In this document: positions 22,180 through 31,129 of the stretch, piece by piece
Layout of the letters: each line of letters begins with the position of its first letter
How positions within the stretch are numbered: the first letter of the stretch is position 1
Assembly: GCA_944472135.2 (NCBI GenBank)
Contig: OX235262.1
Span: forward strand, 27,079,362-27,143,361
Length of the DNA: 64,000 bases
Source of the DNA: Trichobilharzia regenti
Lineage: Eukaryota; Platyhelminthes; Trematoda; Strigeidida; Schistosomatidae
Reading direction: 5' to 3'
Notes under the pieces: generated by a model
Seen by the model: only the letters and a program-made list of their open reading frames with translations
Database searches by the model: none
Told to the model about the DNA's origin: nothing
Translations under genes and position numbers: made by a program

Positions 22180-22665
22180 AGTGTTGGTTTGTAGGGATTT
22201 GATTGGTTACAGGATTTCATCGTGAGCTGACGTTAGTTAGAGAACCATTGGAAGACCTGGGAGTACAGGACAGCTGCTTCGATTAGATGCATATTAGAGA
22301 CTTGCCCTATTCAGGTAGATAGTGACCTGGGGTTCTAGTGAGAAGTCGTGACCTGTAGGGTGCAGCAGGTCGGGTTTGAGGACAAATACTCGCCAAAGAT
22401 ATTGGCTGGGGGTCACGCTATGTCGTGAATTGGCAGAAGTCAGAATTCATGGACTTACCATTGGATCGGGTCCCAGTGGCTCAACGGTCTATGAGCTAGC
22501 TCGCCTTGTAACCAGAAGGTCCTGGGTTCGAAACTTGGCGGTAGGTGCGTACTGGTGAAGAGTTCCAAACTAGGACGAAACAGCTGTCCAGTACTCCCTG
22601 CAGGTTTTCCAGTGGTTCTGTAACTAATGTCAACCCACAATGAAATACTGTAACATTGTAAATTG
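22180..22665 (+). mobile_element. SINE B unit preceded by an inverted SINE B tail
   Basis: Positions 22180-22285 are the SINE B 3' tail on the minus strand. Positions 22290-22665 are a plus-strand SINE B with an extended 5' region (GCCCTATTCAGG, GACCTGTAGGGTGCAGCAGG), tRNA-like boxes (CAGTGGCTCAACGGTC, GGTTCGAAAC), a hammerhead region and a tail with GTTCTGTAACTAATGTCA. It is the best-preserved SINE B unit in the window. Confidence 0.75.
22549..22594 (+). ncRNA. Hammerhead motif of SINE B, only core C3 changed
   Basis: Stem I GTACTG/CAGTAC is 6 bp and perfect; stem II GTTC/GGAC is 4 bp; stem III is three pairs closed on two bases (ACA GC TGT); GAAA and the C at the cleavage site are present. 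The core reads GTGAAGA where CTGANGA is required, a C3-to-G change that should inactivate it. Confidence 0.75.
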
Positions 22666-23316
22666 ACGGTACAAAAGAAGTTATTAAATACCCCTAATTA
22701 CGTATACTTAAAGACTCACTTCATTTCAAATTGTAAGTTCCCTACAAATTTCATAGAAGTACATTGTTATCCTCAATGCATTTTGAACAGCTGAATGATC
22801 CTATATCGTCTTATAATGTATCTCTCCCATTAAACCACAATAGTGTAACATCTAGTAAGCGCTCAACTGATTGGTTTAGCTTCTACTGCATCATTTCAAA
22901 TACGGCACGCCTAACATTATATTTCACATACTTAAACATATGATAAGATAGACACATTATTTCACCAATGACATTTCTAATTTGGAATTCAGGGGAGACT
23001 TAACTGCAAATATCCTTAAGAGGAAAATCTTCACTTCCCCAAAAGACGACCTTTTCTGCAGTGACTCTAAGAGTAATATACTCCAGCCACCCACTGCTTC
23101 GAAGCAATATGAAGAACATACTTTGGCATATGACCAATTCATTATGCATACATCAGTTCACTTGCTTGTGTGGAGCTAGGTACATCAGTCATTCCATATG
23201 GATTCTATCAAAACGTGTTAGAGAAAATTATCAAGTATGACTGCAAAGACGAGGCACTGGTTCAACCAGAGGCGCCATAAATGAATACCTATCACAGCAT
23301 CTTAACTAACTGATCA
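22666..23316. other. Unassigned stretch
   Basis: No recognised exon. A short ORF around 22982-23179 has no known domain. Confidence 0.4.
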
Positions 23317-23604
23317 TTGAACGCCATTTACAAAGTAAACCATAATCTATCAATGGCAGTATGTTTCCGACTTCTTTGTAGTGCAAAAGCTATCGGCATA
23401 TGTATCGAAAAACCGAAGCTGTGTGTTCAAAAGAAACTAGAAATAAAGAAAATCGCCTTACCATATATAATGGATATCTCAGAAATCACCTCAAGACTCT
23501 TCAAACCTTTAGGAATTGACGTCGCACACAAACCAACTAAATCACTACAAGAATTGAAAACATTTATTTCCCGATACGAATTTAAAACAAGCAATAAAGG
23601 TTAA
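23317..23604 (+). pseudogene. PLE EN/linker remnants joined in unusual order
   Basis: A 95-codon open stretch encodes EKPKLCVQKK, which resembles the very end of a PLE endonuclease. It is followed by LPYIMDISEITSRLFKPLG, which resembles the linker normally found between RT and EN. The order is reversed relative to an intact PLE, so this is either two scraps side by side or the 5' part of a tandem PLE arrangement. It leads straight into the PLE A terminal repeat. Confidence 0.55.
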
Positions 23605-23646
23605 TAAAGCAGGATTTAATGAATTCATCAAATTTCGGTAGAACTA

Positions 23647-24657
23647 ATGAACAAGATAGATTATCTCGAAAAAATGCATCAAATTCTCGCTGATGAATCT
23701 AAATTCAAATTGGATAACCATGCAAAAGACCAAACGTTATCAACCGAAAGGAAAATTGTGCAGCATCTACGACAACTCTTCAAAAATAAATACATCGACG
23801 AAAACACATATAGAAATATCAAACCGATTGGGTCACAAATCCCAAAACTATACGGACGCGTAAAAATACACAAACCAGGAGCGCCGTTAAGACCCATACT
23901 CTCTATGATAAACTCACCATACCACAGACTAGCACAGTGGTTATGTGAACTGTTGCAGCCATTGCTGAAACGTTTCGGAACACATATAGTCTCTGATTCA
24001 TTTCAATTTGTCAATCAAATTAAAGATTTCAATGTATCCGATAAGCATTTGGTCTCTTTCGATGTTACCTCCCTTTTCACAAATGTGCCAGTCGTTGAGA
24101 CTATCGACTTCATATGTAAAGAAGCTGAAGACATACCCATTCCAACATCGGAATTGAGGAAATTACTACTTTTATGTACTAAAAATGTCCAATTCCAATT
24201 CAACGGGCGTCTGTTCCGTCAAGTTGATGGTGTCGCAATGGGAAGCCCTTTGGGACCACTTTTCGCCGACTTATTCTTGTCACGCCTAGAAACCGGTGCT
24301 TTGCAGCAACATATACAAGAAACAAATGTATACCTAAGATATGTTGATGACATTTTTATTGTCTGTGAAAGCAGATCAAAAGCGGAAGACATGTTGATAA
24401 AATTCAATTCATGCCATCCAAATCTCAATTTCACAGTAGAACACGAGGAAAACGATACTATGAAATTTCTAGACGTTTTTCTAGCCAAAATGAATGATGG
24501 CACAATCGAAAGATCTATATTTAGAAAGTCTTCATGGACAGGACAGTACATGCATTTCAAGAGCTTTGTTCCAATCCAGTACAAAAAGAACCTAGTCAGA
24601 ACACTGTTCAATAGAGCACGAAAATTTGTTCTGACAGTACTATTGAACAGGAAATAA
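23647..24657 (+). CDS. PLE A reverse transcriptase (5' truncated, then frameshifted)
   Basis: 336 codons are open. The N-terminal part contains PKLYGRVKIHKPGAPLRPI (about residues 67-85). RT palm motifs follow: VSFDVTSLFTNVP, then VDGVAMGSPLGPLFADLFLS, then RYVDDIFIV with the catalytic YVDD at about residues 232-235. PLE RTs are related to telomerase RT and act in target-primed insertion. The frame closes at 24657 because of an apparent one-base loss near 24620; the reading continues in another frame as SDSTIEQEIKSLKDIL. The chosen ATG is the first available, not a proven start. Confidence 0.88.
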   Translation: MNKIDYLEKMHQILADESKFKLDNHAKDQTLSTERKIVQHLRQLFKNKYIDENTYRNIKPIGSQIPKLYGRVKIHKPGAPLRPILSMINSPYHRLAQWLCELLQPLLKRFGTHIVSDSFQFVNQIKDFNVSDKHLVSFDVTSLFTNVPVVETIDFICKEAEDIPIPTSELRKLLLLCTKNVQFQFNGRLFRQVDGVAMGSPLGPLFADLFLSRLETGALQQHIQETNVYLRYVDDIFIVCESRSKAEDMLIKFNSCHPNLNFTVEHEENDTMKFLDVFLAKMNDGTIERSIFRKSSWTGQYMHFKSFVPIQYKKNLVRTLFNRARKFVLTVLLNRK

Positions 24658-25253
24658 AATCTCTGAAGGATATTTTATCTAAGAATGGATATCCTGAGAA
24701 GTTCATTAATAAATACTCTAAAGAAACTACCCCCTGCAAAACAATTCAAACAGTTCCAAAGAAACCTGTCTATATCAATTTGCCGTTCAAAGGAGATGAC
24801 GTACAAGAAGTAGTGAAACGAAGACTCGACAAAGCCATCAAGAGAACTTATTATGCTGCAAAACTTGTTATCCTTAACACCACCAAGCGAGTGCTTCAAC
24901 AATCTGGGAAAGACCAGTCGCCAATCCTCGACACTTCAAACTGCATATATCAATTTGAGTGTGTTTGTGGCAGCAAATACATAGGTCGTACGGAAAGGCG
25001 ATTGTCTACTCGCATGATGGAGCATTTGCCAAAATGGTTGAAAACAGCTGAGTTCAAAGTGCCAAAATCCTCAATAACAAAACATCTTGTAGATTACGGA
25101 CATGATATCGACGCAGTCAAGTCATTTACCATTGTCAGCAAACAAAGAAACAAGAAGATGCTTGCAATTGCAGAGGCTTGTGCAATTCGAATTTATAAAC
25201 CAGCTCTCTGTATACAAAAGGAGATGGTCGTGACTCTTAATCTACCATGGTAA
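24622..25253 (+). CDS. PLE A linker and GIY-YIG endonuclease
   Basis: Open from the frameshift region to TAA at 25253. The linker contains NGYPEKFINKYS and INLPFKGDDVQEVVKRRLDK. The nuclease contains NCIYQFECVCGSKYIGRTER (Cys-x-Cys and Y-I-G with the following Arg), then ITKHLVDYGHDIDAVKSF and YKPALCIQKEMVV. In PLEs this domain nicks target DNA for primed reverse transcription. In the source element it would be fused to the RT. Confidence 0.88.
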
Positions 25254-25681
25254 TACGTTTTATTCTCTACTTGTTATTATTCTACCTCTTCTTCTTACTA
25301 TTATTGTTATTATTATTACCTATTATTATTATTATTCTTGATTCATCTAAAACTATGCTTTATCAGTAAGATTATCTTAACTCACTTCAACACTATTAAA
25401 ACTGTTATTATAACTATTACTATTGATATTAGTCTGTTTGCAATTCTCGTTATATTCCCTAATGACTAATTGTTTATCTAAGTGATGTAATTGAAGCGTA
25501 ATGCAATTTATCTTAATTTTGATCTCTCATACTCTCTCTCCCCTTATCTATTTGAACATGACCTGGAAAACATTCGCACCTGTCTTTCTGCATGATTAAT
25601 TCAATGTAGTTTGTTTACTTATCAGTCTTATATCTCCCAATGTAATTTCAAAAGTATATATATCCGTGTATGTAGAGTATT

Positions 25682-25726
25682 CAGCTGACGAGTTCTACCG
25701 AAATTTGATGAATTCATTAAATCCTG
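25682..25726 (+). ncRNA. Hammerhead ribozyme of PLE A, core intact
   Basis: The core is complete: CTGACGA at 25685-25691, GAAA at 25700-25703, ATC at 25721-25723. Helix III (25703-25722) pairs eight bases, one a G-U, and closes on AATT. Helix II is a single G-C pair with a six-base loop; helix I is CAG/CTG. Cleavage would fall after 25723. Hammerheads at PLE ends are known from published work on eukaryotic PLEs; activity of this copy is inferred. Confidence 0.8.
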
Positions 25727-25757
25727 CTTTATTAACCTTTATTGCTTGTTTTAAATC
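25688..25757 (-). repeat. PLE A right terminal inverted repeat
   Basis: The reverse complement matches 23580-23645 almost base for base, including AACAAGCAATAAAGG and CAGGATTTAATGAATTCATC. The left copy stops within the hammerhead, so it lacks the CTGACGA half. Confidence 0.8.
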
Positions 25758-25759
25758 AC

Positions 25760-26850
25760 TTCATCCAGCAAGCTAGCCTTGTGTTAACCAAAAGACTTAA
25801 CAACGAAGGAAGATAAAACCAGCATCATCTACAAAATAAGTTGTAACAACTACGAAAAATACTACATTGGTCGAAGTGCACGTCCGCTTCGTCTTCGTAT
25901 ACATGAACATAAGCTAGCCCTCAAAGACTTGATAACATCCACTTCCTCATAACGTCTCACTACATACAGACAACCACGAACATCAATTCGACTGGGACAA
26001 CCAATGTTCAAATATTACACACTGGAAACACCAAAAATTCCAGCCAATTTTTAGAAGCCTAGTTAGTGTTCCAGTGAATCATCAATCAATGGACACATCG
26101 AGATAGACAAAAATTTACCAACCAATAAGAAGGAAATCTCACACACAAATGGTCAAAGTTCAAATCAAGGGAACTATCAGTACCAATACCACAAGTAGCC
26201 TAGAGTGTGTGAAAACACACCAAACAACCAAAGAGTCCCGTTCTAGGTCACACACCATGAGAGGTGACTAATAAACTCGTGGAGAAATCTTAAAGCCTAC
26301 TTTAAATCAAATTGAAGTGTGCGCCGAAGATGTTTATTATTATTTATTTAAACGCAGGAAAAACTTGGTAAAATATGGCGCCACACATTTCATCTGTTGT
26401 GTGAGGGCTGAGATACTGCCTGGGCGCCCAGAGAGAAGCAGGTGGTTTTCTTAAGGGACCAACCCCCCCCCGAGCCCTTGACTCGGAGTCTAATCCGCAA
26501 GGCAGCGGAGCAGCATCAGGAGCTGCATTTCCATGGTTTCCGGTGACCCATATGGGTTCATGCGCCATTTGATCCGACTGGATTCTGGAGCCCATGTACC
26601 CCATGGTAACTGCTTTTAGTCTAACCGCTATCCAAACAAATTTCCTGACATGGTAGGACCTGCAGCGACATGAGTCCCAGCCAGTTTAGCTTGTTGGGCC
26701 ACTGCGGTATTCAAGCCCGACCACCACAGCAAGGTAGCAGTTGTCGGTCGGGCACCGAAGATGAAGCCTATTGAGTAGGGGAATGAAAGCTTCGCAAATT
26801 AACTATCCAGCTTAGAGAACACAACTACGTCTAAAACTAACCCAACTTCC
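25760..26850 (+). mobile_element. Penelope-like element C endonuclease fragment, split by R1
   Basis: The plus strand encodes IIYKISCNNYEKYYIGRSAR and LRIHEHKLALKD, a GIY-YIG nuclease start of a PLE distinct from A and B, followed by decayed sequence. The R1 insertion at 26333-26754 interrupts it, and the right part (26755-26850) continues the same element. The right end (GGGGAATGAAAGCTTCGCAA) is shared with the copies at 41.8-42.5 and 62.3-63.1 kb. Confidence 0.7.
26333..26754 (-). mobile_element. R1 retroposon, full length with 9-bp TSD
   Basis: CCGAAGATG occurs at 26324-26332 and 26755-26763. The element is in reverse orientation, its tail appearing as TTTATTATTATTTATTTA at the left. It is the near-identical inverse of 3245-3660. 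Confidence 0.85.
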
Positions 26851-27329
26851 GCATTTACCATGGATCCAGTACGGTTTGTTTCATTGGGTCTAGTTTTTTC
26901 ATCCGTTTCCTTTTTTCGTTTTCAGTTTTTCAAATATTAATTTTTCCGACTTGTTTTCATGCTCATCCAATTTACATCCTTATTCGTTGTAATCTGTTTC
27001 ATAATCCTGTGTAATTTTTAAATATATATATATTCGCACCTTCAAAGTTTCATACCAAGTTGAAAATTGTCATCGCCTTTAATTTCCTCCGTTACTACTT
27101 GGAATTAAATAATAATTGTATCTATATAAACTGATGTATATAAATGTGATGGTACAGCTAGCTGCTTTTGAGAATAAAATTGCCAAAAAGATATCTCCAG
27201 TGAACTTTTACTTCTAAAACCTACAGACTTTTTGACTAATAGAAATACATGGTACTATCAATTACGGAATAGTACTTTGTACCTAGACAGGCAATGGAAG
27301 TATACGACTCACTTTACTCACTACATGAG
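26851..27329. other. Unassigned AT-rich stretch
   Basis: No gene or element boundary recognised. Confidence 0.5.
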
Positions 27330-27665
27330 TGTTCAGTTATTAGTTTTTGTAGGGATTTTGTTTGATTGGTTGCAGGATTTCATCATGACCTAACATCAGC
27401 TAGAGAACCGGTAGAAATCCTGCAAGGAGTACTGGATAGCTGTTTTCATTGTCCTAGTTTGGGACTCCTCAACAATATGCACCCGCCTGGTCTCGAACCC
27501 GGTTAGAACAAACTCGCCTTGTAACCAGAAGGTCCATAATTCGAACCTTGGTGGTGGTTGCGTAGTTATGAATAATCCCAAACTAGGACGAAACAGCTGT
27601 CCATTACTCCCTGAAGGTTTTCCAATGGTTCTCTAACTGTTGCCTACTCATAATGAAATCCTCTC
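27330..27665. mobile_element. SINE B inverted pair
   Basis: Positions 27330-27500 are SINE B on the minus strand (tail, hammerhead remnant with GGACTCCTCAA, B-box-like segment). Positions 27500-27665 are SINE B on the plus strand (TTGTAACCAGAAGGTCC, CAAACTAGGACGAAACAGC, tail). The tRNA-like heads abut. Confidence 0.7.
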
Positions 27666-28737
27666 CCTACATGACTGTCTTCTGACTGCCATTAAATGTT
27701 GAAATGTGAAATGGTGTAGTTAATCTCTGCAATGCTTATTTCAATTGTACTCAATTTAGGTTGCTTTTTTTAAGGTCTAAATAAATACATTATTTAATTA
27801 GATTAATAATTATGCCACTAAATCGATTGTGTAAACGTTATGTGAGAAATCTTCCGTACACAAACCAGTCACATGATAATAGGCAAAGCTATTTTTGGAT
27901 AGAGCACGTCACTACCTAATCAGTTGCTGCTTATTTTAAACTAATTGCAGTAGTAATCTTTTTAATGATTTCAAGTTAAAAATTCATGGGGAAGCTAAGC
28001 TTTAGACACGGCGGACCAATGACTTTCGAACTTTGAGTATGAGCAAGATAGTGAAACCAGTTAAAAGATACTATGTATTCATCAATAAATGCGTTGAACG
28101 ATATTAAATAGGATATCCGGTTAACTTCAGGTGAAAGTTTGTTGAACCTAATTGTAGGAGGTTAGGGTTAGGGTTGAAGTTAAGGGACCAAATCTATCTT
28201 TCAGCAGCACGGCCCTTTTCCAAGGTCACACTCGTTGGTGAGTTGGTGTGTTTGTTTAATGCATGAGTCCTGACTTTCCGTTTGTACGAATTTTCTGTAA
28301 ATTGATCGAGATCCTTACAAAATACCCAAAATCTGAATATCAGTCCCCAGATCATTAGTAGGCTATAGGATTGATGTTTTGAAGTTCTAATGAGACGTTG
28401 TGGTTAGTGAAGTCCATCACTGATGGCATTAGTTGGTGTTAGCACTATATAGAAAATTGAGAGAAATATGGAATTCATAAATTAATGAATCTCATCCAAC
28501 CCAGTGGATGAATGGTATACTAATTGACCTCGTCACCTGAAGATACTAGTTTCCATCGCCAACGGAGTTATGAATGCGCATTGATTAAAAGTCTCACAAT
28601 AAGATGAAACAGCTAACGAGTACTCTTTAGTTTCCATTGATTCTCTAGCTCACATCGGTTTAAAGAAGTCAGGTTGAAGGAAGCCTTAACCGTGGGTTTT
28701 GCAGTTCTTGATACTCATCACATTCCTAGATTTACGT
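27666..28737. other. Unassigned stretch with a short telomere-like tract
   Basis: GGTTAGGGTTAGGGTTGAAG at 28158-28177 contains two TTAGGG units. Otherwise no gene or element was recognised. Confidence 0.45.
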
Positions 28738-29380
28738 CAAAATTATTATTAGATGGAGGATTTCATCATTAGCTGACATCAGTTAGAGAACCACTGGAAA
28801 ACTTGAAAGGAGTACTGGACAGTTGTTTCCATTTTCTTAGTTTGGGAGCGGCTATCAACAGTACGCACCCACTGAGATTCGAACCCAGAACCCCCTGGTG
28901 GCAAGGTGAACTCGTAGACCATTCAGCAGCCACTGGGACCCGATCCAGTGGTCTAGGAATCCTAACTTTTTCTAGTTCACGTTATAGCTCATATTCACTA
29001 GCGACTGGCTCTATTCAGGCAGGGGAATCGTGACCAGTAGGGTACAGCAGGTTGAAGATGAGGCAGTAACTCATCGAAGAAGAGATTGCGAAATGGTCGC
29101 GCTGTGTTATGAATTGACGGAAGCTAGAACTCATGGGATTGCCATTAGATCGGGTCCCAGTGGCTCAATGGTCTACGAGCTCGCTAGCCTTGTAAACGGA
29201 AGGTCCTGGGTTCGAACTCTGGCGGTGGGTGCGTACTGATTTCGAATCCTAAACTAGGACGAAACAGCTGTCCAGTACTCCCTGCAGGTTTTCCAGTGTT
29301 TCTCTAACTGATGTCACCTCATGATGAAGTACCCTATCCAATCAAACATAATCCGTACAAACCAATACTTGAAAATTTTT
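28738..29380. mobile_element. SINE B inverted pair, both halves long
   Basis: Positions 28738-28945 are a minus-strand SINE B (tail, stem I GTACTG/CAGTAC still perfect, core lost, tRNA-like head). Positions 28950-29380 are a plus-strand SINE B with its extended 5' region, tRNA-like boxes (CAGTGGCTCAATGGTC, GGTTCGAACTC), a damaged hammerhead and tail. The heads face each other. Confidence 0.75.
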
Positions 29381-29599
29381 ATTAGTATACGACCAATATG
29401 TCAAAGTCAAATGGTTATTATACTATTGAATAATGAACAACTTAAATATTGTTAACTTTAAGGCAAATGCTATACAGGAGAGACAAGTAAAGGAAACTAA
29501 TAAAAGCCAACTTTTTCACCCTTTCCGAATCTGTGTAGATGTATGAATATTTAGGAGGATGCTGGTGTTCACTCCAAGTACACTGCATGCAAGCTTCTA
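29381..29599. other. Unassigned stretch
   Basis: AT-rich, with no recognised feature. Confidence 0.5.
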
Positions 29600-29960
29600 C
29601 CATTTAACTCGCGAAGTACTTGTGTGATGAGACCTGTCTGCAAGACAAAACTGTAGACAACAATGGACATCAGTGTTTACGTCCCGAATCGGGGTCATCA
29701 GAAAAAAAACAAGAACTCAACAATCAATGACAGCAGACTTAGCATGGGTGGATACGATTCGCAGATATATGACTGGACTAATAACAATTAAAGGGATGAC
29801 GGAATAACCTTCAGCAAGAAAACAACCAATCAGAAGACGTTACTTCTCTGCTAACAATAACCAATAATAATGTACATAAAAATCTATAAATATCTCTTGG
29901 TTTTCTCAGTAAACTATCTGTCGCCTAGCTCTCGTCTTCTGTCGTTACACTTGCTCTACT
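29600..29960 (+). repeat. Candidate solo LTR (pair with 56.7-57.0 kb)
   Basis: About 300 bp match the reverse complement of 56700-57010, including GCAAGAAAACAACCAATCAG and a TATAAATA box near 29886-29893 followed by a TGTCGCC segment. A TATA box, the length and the absence of coding sequence suggest a solo LTR, but I could not fix TG..CA ends or a target duplication. Confidence 0.5.
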
Positions 29961-30369
29961 GAGACCATAGATAAGTAAAAAAAAACTGATCATTGTAAAA
30001 TCCAAGACATATTTCAGGATCAGAAACGGAGAGCGATCATAGCTGCCTAACTCTAGTTGGAGTTCGTGCACAAACGACCAAAGGTGATACAACAGTATGC
30101 CGAATTTCATGATTGGTGATTGACGTTTACCTCCAGATTAGTTAGTTGGAATAAACAGTGCGAGTCAACATCCAACGTTGAATGAATGAAGATTGCTGTA
30201 AGCCAATAATGTAGAGAAATTATTTACCTCTACAAATGCATGAATCAATAAGCAATTCACCGAGGGATTTGTTCACTGAGAACACAAAGAGACTGTTACA
30301 CTAAAAAGGTTATCAGCAAAAATTATGTATCATAGTCTGTTGAACTGCTAGAACTCAATGAATTAGGAA
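29961..30369. other. Unassigned stretch
   Basis: No gene or element recognised. Confidence 0.5.
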
Positions 30370-30935
30370 TAATATGCTTGTTTCTCTCAAGTCTGTGTTG
30401 AGACCAATAGCAATAAGCATTAAAAATAAGATCCGGATTTTCAACTCCAATGTAAAGTCAGTGCTACTTTATGGATCAGAGACTTGGGGCCACGTCATGA
30501 AAATCACCTCAAACGAACTGCAGACCTTCATCAATAGCTGTCTTCACTCAGTACGTTGCTCAAGTTCAGATGGCCACCCAGAAAAGATCAGAAACAGGGA
30601 GGGATCTCTGGTAGTGAGCGGACCAACCTAACAGGAACCGATCGTGCAACAAGTGTGCAGGAAGAAATGGAAGTGGATTGATCATAGTCTGAGGAAACAA
30701 ATCAAGTGACAACAAACGCCAGGCTCATTCTCTAGAGTGGAATCTAAATGGGAAGTGGCGAATCGGTCCTCAATACGAAGGTGACATGGACGAAGTCATG
30801 CGAAGAAGATATGAAAGCATGTGGGTAGACATGAAGTCAGGTGAAAATGCTGGCAGAGAACCAAAAGCAATGGAGACGTGCGGCTAAAGCTCTATGTCTC
30901 TCTAGGAATTAAAGGAAACAATAATAATAATGCTT
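30370..30935 (+). mobile_element. LINE B C-terminal fragment and 3' end
   Basis: Encodes IKNKIRIFNSNVKSVLLYGS, then an ETW block and KKWKWIDHSLRKQ after stops. The 3' end reads GCTCTATGTCTCTCTAGGAA with an (AATAAT) tail. Confidence 0.75.
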
Positions 30936-31129
30936 ATCTCCTAAGATAATAACAGGTCTGGTGATTATGATCACCTTTTGTGTCATGCACGGGTAATAAG
31001 AAGTCATGTAGAGTCTTGAAGTCGAAGTATCAGCCACGCAACACCGTTAGGCTTTGCATACTTGTGTAACTGACATCGATCCATAACACTGTCTACCTTA
31101 AGTATAAATGTAGAAATAGTGAATGTCGT

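Larger units (their letters stand above)
23580..25757 (+). mobile_element. Penelope-like element A, nearly complete
   Basis: The element has a left terminal repeat (about 23580-23645) that is the inverse of the right end (about 25688-25757). Between them are an RT frame, a one-base frameshift, a GIY-YIG endonuclease frame and a 430-bp AT-rich 3' tail ending in a hammerhead motif. The RT N-terminus is shortened: the usual upstream DKG-type motif is absent because the terminal repeat abuts the MNKIDYLEKM segment. It resembles the PLEs described from Schistosoma mansoni (Cercyon type), an assignment from memory of the family, not from a search. Confidence 0.88.
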
